NCBI GenBank assembly: GCA_009103225.1
Contig: RHPI01002069.1
Coordinates: 2,039,601 to 2,103,600, forward strand
Source: Chlorokybus atmophyticus
Lineage: Eukaryota > Streptophyta > Chlorokybophyceae > Chlorokybales > Chlorokybaceae
Direction of reading: 5' to 3'
Length of the DNA: 64,000 bases
Part shown: one piece after another, positions 55,779 through 64,000 of the stretch
Numbering within the stretch: position 1 is the first letter of the stretch
Layout of the letters: each line of letters begins with the position of its first letter
Notes under the pieces: generated by a model
What the model saw: only the letters and a program-made list of their open reading frames with translations
Told to the model about the DNA's origin: nothing
Database searches by the model: none
Position numbers and translations under genes: made by a program

Positions 55779-57192
55779 CTACGAATAGGTGACCGACGCA
55801 TCGGTCCGCCTCCTCTTGGTGGGGATGGGGCTGGGAGGCCTGTTGAAGTCAGGTACTGCTCCATCATCATTGTCATATTGTGAGCTGCGCGCGCGGAGAC
55901 CGCTTCCTTGCGGTTCCATGGAGAAGAAACTCTCCATCTGCGGGACCACTCCCAACTGATTCATCGTGGACTCTGGCACAAGACTCCAGTCGATCTCATC
56001 CCACAAGTCTCCACCCTGTACCCAAACATCTTGTTTAGACACAAGCTTGCAGCTTTGACAGCACTACAAAACGCACGTGTGCGTGCAGGTATGTATGCAC
56101 TGGTACTTGACCCACACACACATGTGCAGATCGCAAGTGAAATTGCACCTTTGATGGGTCAACATCAGCCAAAGTGTAGCCATCAGCAAGGTCGGGAATG
56201 GCCAGCAGCTCGTCCACTCGCCAGTCAAGGCCGAGGTTGCTGGTGGAGTTGCTGCGGGCGGCGCTGCCAACAAGGGGTGACTGTGCGGGCGGGGCTGAAT
56301 AGGATGCAGAGGGAGTGAAGGCTTGGTTGTTGGGCATGTTGTACGTGGGAACCTGCAGCTGCGGGACAATCTGTGCTGTCTGTTGGGGCTTGTTGGTGGT
56401 GGTAGTATTGCTAGTGTGGTGCGCCGGCGCCACCCTGCTGCTGCTCACAGGCACAGCAGGGCCCTTCCCATGCTTGTGGTTGTGCGTCTGCTCATGCTGC
56501 GGCTGTTGCTGTTGCTGTTGTGTCTGTTGTTGCTGGGAGAACAAAGTGGACTGCGGGGAGCTCTCGCTGCTGGGGGACGCGGTGTTGTCCTCAGGGTCCG
56601 GCAGCGCGTGGAGGCTGACCAAAATGCCCGGCACGAGGTAGCGATCATGTGCTTGCGTGAGAGCATTTGCACTGTGTATGGACAAGTCACACCCGCGGCA
56701 AAGAAGCGCCCTGTCGTCTCTGCAGAAGAAGAAGGCAGCCGCCTCCTGCAGAAAGAGAGGCAAGCAAGCCCACATGCATGAGCACACCGTGTATTCTCTG
56801 CAGCTCAAAGTTCAAGCAAAACCCGCAGCTTGGCAGTTTGAACTACACAGCCAGCTATGCAGGTCAAGAACTTCCAGATCAGATCAAGAACTTCCAGCCG
56901 TTCCAAGCAAGCAGCTGTCAAGTGCCTAGTTGATCGGCTGTGCTGGAGTGCTTCTCAGGGAGAGGCATAGCTGGCAAGCTGGAGGTGGTGTGCGTGTGTG
57001 TAGCTGTACCTGGCAAATGTCACACTTGGGGCGCTCCTCTTTTTGAGGAAGGAGGGCGACGCGCTGGTGCTTGGCGACGAGCTTGTTAGCGGCGTGGACT
57101 TTGCGATCGCAGGCGCCGCACAGTGCGGCCTTGTCCGCGGCGCAAACCACCTCTGCTGGCGCCGCGTCGCACACGTCGCACTGAACTCTCAT
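55779..57192 (-). CDS. double B-box zinc-finger protein (plant BBX/STO-like)
   Basis: Three exons (57192-57010, 56745-56149, 56015-55779), in phase, 338 residues. Start MRVQCDVCD places B-box 1 at residues ~5-47 (CDVCDAAPAEVVCAADKAAL, CGACDRKVHAAN, KHQRV). B-box 2 at ~57-100 begins with CDICQ across the exon 1/2 junction (FFFCRDDRALLCRGCDLSIH). This tandem with short spacing is that of plant BBX20-25 (STO/STH/LZF1), transcription co-regulators in light signalling that bind HY5/COP1-type partners. The rest is Gln/Ser/Pro-rich with WRVDELLAIPDLAD resembling the family's VDELL segment, an acidic LWDEIDW stretch and a basic C-terminus TKRRRTD. No CCT domain is seen. Intron 1 separates the two B-boxes. 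A photoreceptor-linked role is inferred from the family only. Confidence 0.9.
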
Positions 57193-59156
57193 GCCGGACC
57201 CCTCCCCCAGCACCCCCCCAGCACCAGCGCCCTCGTCAGCCAACCACCCGCTCTGCCTCCACCAATCCCGCTCCCTCCGCCTCCGCCGCTGCCTTCCCTC
57301 TCCGCCTCCGCCGCCCAGCCGCAAGCTACCCCGCCCACTTCTCACCGCTTCACTTTACACCACAGCCCAGCTCCCGCAGCCTCGTTCCTCCACTCCGCCG
57401 CCTCCACCAGCCAAGTCCTCACTCCAATCACCCGCTCTCCCAGCCCAACCTCCGCCTGACCTTCTCCCGCTCGACGCCCCGACGCGCCCGACAAGACCGC
57501 CCACCCCGCCGCCCACGCCGTCGCCCACGTCGCCAGCTATGCACCTTTTGCGCCAAAGTCACTTGACAGAGGCCCAAAGTCTTTCGGGTACGCAAGAAAC
57601 TTTGGCCCAATGCGAATGGTGAGAGAATAAGCGGGCAAGAAAGTCTGGGACGCTGAACAAAACTTGCCGAGGGGAGTTTATGCTCAGCCACAAAGGATAG
57701 AAGTGTACCCCCACGAAAAATGTTATCTCGCACGTCAGCCTTTGAAGGTTTAACCGGCGCACGCTCGGCACACGAATCTGGTCTACACCAAGCCGCTGCA
57801 TGCATTCAGAAAATGCCCTGGCATGTATAGTTGGAGTTCTGTTTGCATGCCGTCAATCTGTCGGTGAGCTATTTGTTTATGACTCTTCGAGAAGTGAGTT
57901 TATCTCGCGTGCACGCAAAGAGGGCAAAAACCCAGAAGCCCTTGTCAATGATGAATGAACTTGCTGCACCGTTTCAAGTGCATGACAACTTGTCATTGAC
58001 AAGGTCTTGAGCGAACATGTGAGGTGAAGCCTTCAGTCACCGTGAAGGCGCGGGGGACCCAGATCAGATCAGATTGGGGACCCAGCCTGGGGTTGATCAT
58101 GAAGCGAGCGTGAGGCGTGATCGTACCGGGGGTTGATTGGATGATTGACAACCTCCAGTTCGCAATGTCCATCCGCCTGTGGTTAGCGGTATGGAGGTAC
58201 TCTTTGCGCGCCAAAGGCGAGACGCGGTGCGTACTGTGGCGCGCACTGCTGACAGGGCGTGCAGCGGCCGATTGCGGCAGAATTGCCGTTCGGTTATCGG
58301 CCAGGTAGTGCACTGAAGCGCAGGTCGTCAATCAATGTGACCGATGCAAGCAACGGCAAAGCCTATTTCATCGGTCTGCGGCGAACAAGATCCAGGTTGG
58401 TACACACCGTTGTACCCGCACGCGGACCGCGGTACGCATAACAGGCATCACTTGGTAAACGCTTGCATGATGTGTTTACGTTTTTAACGCAAATGGCCCA
58501 CAAGTTGCATACCAGCATGGGTAAAAAACCTGTGATACCGGCTACCGTATCTATCTATCTACCCCAACACAGTCCCCTTTCTATACAGTCCCCCTCAATT
58601 TTGCTGGGGCGGACTGTGTTAGGGGGGGGATTGTGTTACGATGGGGGGACTTTGTTGTGTAGCTGAGCAGCATAGTCCCCCCGAACTACGTCATCAAATG
58701 TGTGGGTTACCCTATTGTAGCCAGTAGCGTAAACTATGCTGGTGCCGGCAGGCCAGCTGCAAAGGCGGCACCTTGACGGCCCGTCAGCAAAGAAACAGAT
58801 GTGCCAAAATGGCCCACAACTTGTGGGCCATTTCGTCTATCTTATGGGCCACAAAAAAGACAATTAACATCACATGTCATGTCACACACGTTAACATGGC
58901 AAGCGTATACATGTATTACGCTATAAAATAGATGATGAATATACATAACATGTACGATACCATTATATACACATATGCATGACACTGTAATATATGCGTC
59001 AATAACTGCATGAATTCTATATAATGTCTATGGTAAATATAAACATATACATACTTATAACAGATACCAACATCACAAATATACATATAAACCACATTTA
59101 AAATATATATATAACACATATATAGTACAGTCTTCCTTTGGAGGGACTCCGAAAGG
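57193..59156. other. BBX upstream region and repeat-rich intergenic
   Basis: 57193-57540 is C/T-rich upstream sequence of the BBX gene. No other gene is supported. 58572-58690 contains several CAGTCCCCC / GGGGGACTG segments in both orientations, related to sequence flanking the G tract at 59.2 kb. ATGGCCCACAA occurs near 58495 and forms a 13-nt-arm hairpin with a 1-nt loop at 58807-58833. 58900-59120 is AT-rich. Confidence 0.5.
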
Positions 59157-59200
59157 GGGGGGGGGGGGGGGGGGGGGNNNNNNNNNNNNNNNNNNNNNNN

Positions 59201-59268
<68 letters not shown>
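59157..59268. other. G-homopolymer with 23-N gap
   Basis: G run, 23 N (59178-59200), then about 68 G. Flanks carry GGAGGGACTCC and GGGGGAGACTCC and the inverted pair ACAGTCCCCCC ... GGGGGGACTGT (59291-59331). The true length is unknown and the run may be exaggerated by assembly. Confidence 0.9.
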
Positions 59269-59789
59269 CGGGGGGAGACTCCAAAGTAAAAACACAGTCC
59301 CCCCTTGAAAAAGCAGGGGGGACTGTATTTGGGTAAATACGGTAGTTGCGTGTGTGCAACCTTGCATTATTAAGCACTTATTTAAGTACTCTTATATATA
59401 CCGTAAAGACACGTACATTACAACATAAGAATAACTATCATATGCCTGGAGTTGTAGTTGTAATACCGAATTATAGGCCTGGCTTATTGTAACATCAACG
59501 CATCTAATGACTTATGTGGTCATTGTAGCAAAAGATTGAAGTGTAAAACAATTTGTAAATGTGAGTGTGGGTTGTAGTGTACGTGTCTCTACGGTACTCA
59601 TCTTGGCAAGGATTGCACGAGTGTGCATACATTGTCGCAATATGTTTTCCCTGCCGGCCGATTAAATATTGGCAACGACCGTGCACCTGAGGATACTAAT
59701 TTAGAATGTCGTGGCTCAGTCAACATGCAATCTCGATACAGGGACATAATAGTAACTTCCGTTACTATCAGGCCCTTTTTGTTACAATT

Positions 59790-60090
59790 TAGTCTTTAAC
59801 ATTTGACTATGCCTAGTTAACAGGCGCCTGTCAGTTACCAGGCCTTAACAGGTGACTTTACTTAATTAACAGCCACCGGTTAGTCACACATCAGGCCTTA
59901 CTAGGTGACTACAACTAATCAACGGGCACCTGTAAGTTACACATCACGCCTTAACAGGTGACTACACCTAATTAGCAGGCACTTGCAAATTACACATCAA
60001 TTTTACTTAGGTGACTCAGCCTATGTGACAGGCACCTGCAGGTTACACACTAGTCCAGCGCATGCGACTAAGCCTAATTCACAAGCACCA
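59790..60090. repeat. 53-bp tandem repeat (minisatellite), about five units
   Basis: Clear unit starts at 59842, 59895, 59948 and 60001 (exactly 53 bp apart), with diverged units on both sides. Consensus features are GCCTTAACAGGTGACTACA, then AATTAACAGGCACCTG, then TTACACATCA. Units differ at many positions, so it is an old array. 60100-60400 beyond it shows nothing recognisable. Confidence 0.85.
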
Positions 60091-61501
60091 ACTAGGTAAT
60101 TATCGATATATTAAGGCATTCTTCAAGCAACTGAAGGTGACTGATGCCTAACTGTCGTTATATGTATTTGCATAGCATGACTACACGCGACTGTCATTAA
60201 CTGCCAGCATCGTGATGTGCCTGTGCTGTGTACAGGTACCTGAAATGTGTACTGTGTCTCACAGTCACTTGCCAAGGCTTGTAGTTCGATTATGTTGAAT
60301 GCCTGCAGTTCTGTTGTATATTATAGGGATGCAAGTATTGACATGCATGAGCATAATGACAATTGACTGAGCTGGTTTAAGATGCACAACACTCAGTTAC
60401 AAGAGCCTTGCAGCTATGTACACTGCCAGCTAAACGGACTACCAACTGCGCTACAGCTCCTCTCCATTATCGCTTTGCTCGTCATCATGGCACAAAGCAC
60501 CACGCGCTGGGGCCTGTGGAGGAGACGCCGGAGCTTGCCCTTCCTCCTCAAACGGTTGTGCCAGTCAATCAAATGCCGCTTCTGCCTCAGCGAGCGGGTC
60601 ACGAGCTGCTGTCTCTTGCGGCTGGCGCCGATTGGGATCTTTCAGGTATGCGACACAAGATGCAGTGCGGCGTTTCACAAGGGTGAATGGCTAGAGGGCT
60701 GCGTACCGTTGCCTCATCTCCCGCTTCATTGACATAATTATGGTGTTGATTTCGCTGACGTACTCTTCATGTGTGTCGATGCTAGCAGCTAGGAGGGGGT
60801 CTCCATCCCTGCCCTTTAGGATGCGCTCCACCTGCCTAGTTTGCAGGCATGTCTTAGTGGCAACCAAATCGAAAGCCACTATTCACTGCAACACGTCTGC
60901 AAGCCTGTAGTTTGGGGCTACAGCATTCCTGAATTGCTGATGGTGAAGTTCAGAGTGCTCACCGTAAGCAACAGGTATGCGAGGTGGTTGACTGTCAGCT
61001 GCCGGCGACCAGGTGTAGTGACGGCGTAAGACCAGCATTGCACGATCATTTGCCAGATTATGGGATTGCCCCATTCATGGATGTATCTCCTCCGCTCCGG
61101 GTCTGCATTGTCGGTCACCTCAAATCTCCGCCATGACTTGTCTGCGATAGTCATACTAACGATACGGATAGTTCAAGTTGAGCCTGCACCAGGCTAGAAT
61201 AGTGCCTGTGAATTAATTTGGAGCGCGTTGCGCATCTGGGCTTTTTAGGTCTTGGGGTCCATTAGGGCGTCGATGTGCGCGATTGAATCGGTTACAATAG
61301 GCGAGATGCGTACGTGTGTATGGAGGCTGAGTAAGAAGGCAGTGTTGCATAGCAGACATGGTGGTGAGGGACCCAACTCACTTGCGCTTGTTGCTGTTAA
61401 ACAGTGTCCACTTGTACTCCTTCTCAAGGACATGCTTGATCTTGGTGACGTTCTCAGACCGGACCTGCGTAGCTTTCTTCAAGGCGACATTCCAGTGGAA
61501 G

Positions 61502-61564
61502 GGGCACTCCTTCGGAGTCTAGTACACCTCATCATGAGGTGTACTGGACTCCGAAGGAGTGCCC
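61502..61564. repeat. 31-nt-arm hairpin with 1-nt loop
   Basis: Arms 61502-61532 and 61534-61564 pair except for one T/C difference, around a single C. The arm overlaps an exon-like minus-strand stretch (its PKECPFHW end), suggesting a recent inverted duplication of that coding edge. Confidence 0.9.
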
Positions 61565-62529
61565 TATGATAGAACTTGGCCGCATTGGCCTTGTCGTCAT
61601 GGTCGAAGCCAACTACCTGTCACGGGCAGGTTGGTCAGTATCACGGTGCAGTGAGGTCATGAAGCATTCACAGCATCTGACACGTGACGTTACGAATAGC
61701 GTCCTCCTTGAAATATATGTGGCTCTCTACCCAGTGGCCGTTTATGATTTCAACGACGGCATCTCGCAAATGCTGTCCACAAAAGAACAATCCATTATAC
61801 GGTGTCATGGTGTCACGCAGTGCTTACCTCGTTGCTAATCTCCCACTTACTTGGGCGAGGGTTGCTGACGGCAGAGGTGACTACGTCACAACCAAATACG
61901 TTTGGGTTGGGGGTTCCAATCGACCCTCTGCAAGCACAACCACGTGAGTCATGCTGCCAGCCATGAAAGATGCAACCCTCAACTTGAGCAAAAAGAACAC
62001 GTGCACAGTGTATTCAGAACGCATGCAGTAAGTCACTATGCCAGTCATGAAAGAAGCTAGCATCCAAGTTAGAAGCTGAGCAAGAAGCAACGTGCACAGT
62101 GCATCAAGAATGCATGCAGTCTAACTTGCCCTTGCGACTGCGGTATCAGGTGGAGTTGTTGTGATGTGGTGGGCGTTAGCGCGGGGCTTGCTGCGATTGG
62201 TTGGCAACGGTTGCCTGGTTGAACACTGGGGGCAATGTGGAAAACTGGGGCCGACCTCCACGACAAGGTGCACCTACGGATGGACCACGAGGCATCTCTC
62301 TAACTGATAGTCGGGTGCCGCCTGTTTAGCTAACAGTGGCGCTGCCGCCTCCAACGCTGCCGCCGCCAGTTGGCCCGCCCAAATGTACAAGACGCGAAAA
62401 CGAAAATGAGGCGGTTTTGAACGTCTAGTGTCCCGCACCATAGTCGCACTTGTAGTGCGTCCTTGCTCGCATGGTTAATGGTACGACTTATGCATTTGTG
62501 CCATCCATGCTTCGTACAACCATTGGGAA

Positions 62530-62640
62530 CAATGGTTGTGTCGTAACATTCATGGTACGACACAACCATTGAGGCATCTCTCGTCCAACCCCAGCCATTG
62601 CCATACATGGCTCTGTCGTACCATCCATGGTACGACAGAG
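62530..62640. repeat. cluster of two hairpins built on TGTCGTACCAT
   Basis: Hairpin 1: arms 62530-62547 and 62554-62571, 17 of 18 paired, 6-nt loop. Hairpin 2: arms 62611-62624 and 62627-62640, 14 of 14 paired, loop CC. Both contain TGTCGTA(A/C)C next to ATGGTACGACA, and a third diverged copy lies near 62475-62515. Confidence 0.85.
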
Positions 62641-62820
62641 GCATTGCTCGATCAGCCCGAATGGGAGTTAGCGTGCACTCACCCAAACACGCTTTATTGA
62701 TGGCCGGATGATGGCACGCAGGGGCACCAAGTCGATGACGGGTCGAATGTCAGGCATAGTGGACCTGAGTTCGACTAAAAAGCGGAGGACCAGGAGGCGG
62801 CGGCGGCGTGGTGGCACATC

Positions 62821-63105
62821 TTGCGAGAAGTTGTGGTCGTAAGAGTTCAAGCAGCGAAGCCAGCTACTACCGGGCGCCACGTCATGGATTATGGCAGGCG
62901 TCAGCAATGGGGCTGTTCAACATGCATCACCAACATTGGACAAACCAGCAGGCAAGCCATTAAGGACCATCTTCACATAGAGAACTGCTTGGTGGCTCGC
63001 TTTCTGCAACAAGGAGTGGATCAGGAGCTGCAGTCCTTGGAGCCCCTTGTCAGAACCATGCGGGATCAATTGCGGCAGTGGGAACAAGCACAAAGGAATG
63101 CAGAG
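62821..63105 (+). pseudogene. BED-like zinc-finger exon with coiled coil
   Basis: A plus-strand open stretch with CSTCITNIGQTSRQAIKDHL then HIENC (C-x2-C ... H-x4-C), resembling the BED zinc fingers of hAT and related transposases, followed by QELQSLEPLVRTMRDQLRQW, a coiled coil. It ends at a GTACGC donor (63106). A further piece at about 63341-63410 (NHLPRHQSFMHCRLCHEQH) follows a CAG acceptor but soon hits a stop. Possibly upstream exons of the OTU ORF, with which it shares strand. Confidence 0.35.
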
Positions 63106-63508
63106 GTACGCTCAACAGTCACATGCATTTCCTTGCAAGAGCAATTTGTTTTTTAGCGCAGCTCATGTGATACATGTAGCGTAGCTGCAGGCCTCCACTA
63201 TTCACCCATACCCACCCTACAGTCAAGCCGACATTGCGGAAGTCAGAGCAGATAGACAGAGCTGGGCGGCGGTATGTTGTTGCCAATGTCGCTGTGCATA
63301 TTAATTGCATGCACCTGCCGCTCCTGCTCCCCTCGCAGCCAGAGCGCAACCACCTTCCGCGGCACCAGTCTTTCATGCACTGCCGTCTCTGCCACGAGCA
63401 GCACCGGTGAATGCGGGGCAACAATCCTTCTTGCCGCAACCAGCAAGACCATAGCACAATGCAACAATCGATGTGGCTTCTGCACATACCTTACCCACCC
63501 GCTGCAAG

Positions 63509-64000
63509 ATGAAGTCGGCAGTCTACCTAAAACTCGAGTACTTTATCAGTCACTGTGACTCTTACCGCCCACAGTTGGATACACCATTTGAGTACTGTAT
63601 GCGCATGCAACAGGGGTCACCACATGCCAGCGAGTCATCAGAGGAGCTGGCCGCAACCCGCATATGGCCATCAGTCATGCTAGGTGGTCAGCTCGCCTCA
63701 TGGGACCACTTAAATGCGCCAACGGATGGTAATTGCTTCTACCATTGTGTGTTTCGCGCCATGCCATAGCGCAAAGTGTCCTTGATGATCACAAGTGCCC
63801 CAGTTCGAGCAGATTTTGGTCCATGCTGGACACCATGGACAACGACGGCAGGGGGGACACTTTCCGCAAAATTACCGCCAAGGCTGTTGATGCAGGCGTG
63901 GCGAGCAGAATCCTTGACTTCTGCAGAGCCATTGGTGCCGCGAGAGAGATGGCACAGTATTACGACAAACTGCCTGTGACCATGTTGGCTGATGTTAATT
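63509..64000 (+). pseudogene. OTU-type cysteine protease-like ORF, truncated by the window
   Basis: From ATG 63509 the frame reads to LNAPTDGNCFYHCVFRAMP, whose Asp-Gly-Asn-Cys is the catalytic Cys motif of OTU deubiquitinases. A TAG follows at once, but the next frame continues with VLDDHKCPSSSRFWSMLDTM then KITAKAVDAGVASRILDFCR to the window end. A frameshift near 63767 is therefore likely. The catalytic His would lie beyond 64000 and cannot be checked. OTU domains occur both in host deubiquitinases and in large transposon proteins; the hairpins and broken frames nearby favour the latter. Confidence 0.5.

Larger units (their letters stand above)
60414..62907 (-). pseudogene. scattered minus-strand exon-like fragments, unrecognised
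   Basis: Minus-strand stretches with coding character separated by stops or possible introns: 62840-62680 (VELRSTMPDIRPVIDLVPLR, ending at a GTGAGT donor); about 61533-61380 (CPFHWNVALKKATQ ... KIKHVLEKEYKWTLFNSNKR); 61154-60960 (RRFEVTDNADPERRRYIHEW ... NPIIWQMIVQCW); 60870-60691 (DLVATKTCLQTRQVERILKG ... EEYVSEINTIIMSMKREMRQ). Order and strand allow one gene, perhaps an element protein. No catalytic or structural motif is recognisable, and strong hairpins cut through the region. Confidence 0.3.

Noticed and set aside
1-64000. CRISPR arrays, bacterial operons or prophage genes.
   Set aside because: Spliceosomal introns, Copia/Gypsy/Helitron elements and plant-type proteins show a eukaryotic nuclear genome, and no regularly spaced repeats with unique spacers were seen. 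The 53-bp array at 59.8 kb is a contiguous tandem repeat.
1-64000. tRNA, rRNA or known snoRNA genes.
   Set aside because: I saw no cloverleaf with conserved A and B boxes and no rRNA-like sequence. The only tRNA-like similarity is the 14-base primer site of the Copia elements. A covariance-model scan would be needed to exclude small RNAs.

Overview
The window is nuclear DNA of a eukaryote with short GT-AG introns (about 50 to 600 bp) rich in alternating TG/CG, and it is probably a green alga. The lineage call rests mainly on a double B-box protein of the plant BBX20-25 type at 55.8-57.2 kb. A plant-like telo-box and Copia primer sites matching plant-type initiator tRNA also fit. A streptophyte (charophyte) alga is attractive, because retrotransposons carrying cytosine methyltransferases have been reported there, but a chlorophyte cannot be excluded.

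Host genes occupy the two flanks. On the left are a TPR protein (1.3-4.0 kb, +), the GPN-loop GTPase GPN3 (5.7-8.3 kb, +) and, convergent with it, a SLX9/FAM207-like ribosome-biogenesis protein (9.0-10.4 kb, -). On the right, CstF64 (47.2-49.9 kb, -) and a USP36/42-type deubiquitinase (50.8-54.9 kb, +) are divergent and share about 0.9 kb of upstream DNA; the BBX protein (55.8-57.2 kb, -) follows. I rebuilt exons by hand from splice sites, reading frame and family similarity. The joined frames close for all six genes, but some splice choices remain uncertain and are named in the entries.

The middle (11.7-45.0 kb) is almost entirely transposable elements. A 2.7-kb element with ~140-bp terminal inverted repeats carries coiled-coil and RING-like sequence (11.7-14.4 kb). 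A decayed GIY-YIG endonuclease ORF and spliced fragments of unknown function lie at 14.4-16.1 kb. A solo Copia LTR sits at 16.7-17.1 kb and a broken Helitron at 17.2-21.3 kb. Then comes a nested stack: a Gypsy element (- strand, ~30-45 kb), a tandem LTR-leader-LTR derivative of it (21.9-30.1 kb), Copia-C inserted in that derivative's LTR (duplication CCCTC), Copia-A inserted in Copia-C (ACTAC), and Copia-B inserted in the Gypsy between gag-side and pol-side ORFs. LTR divergence (C 16/457, A 6/508, B 2/425) agrees with the nesting order where C and A can be compared.

The most interesting object is the Gypsy element. Between its DTG protease and its reverse transcriptase lies a full-length-looking C5 cytosine DNA methyltransferase domain, and after its integrase there is a canonical PHD finger. 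It therefore combines a DNA-methylation writer and a chromatin reader with the usual pol enzymes. This copy is decayed by stops and frameshifts.

The right end (57-64 kb) has G-homopolymer/N gaps, a 53-bp tandem repeat, strong hairpins, degenerate coding fragments and an OTU-protease-like ORF running off the window.
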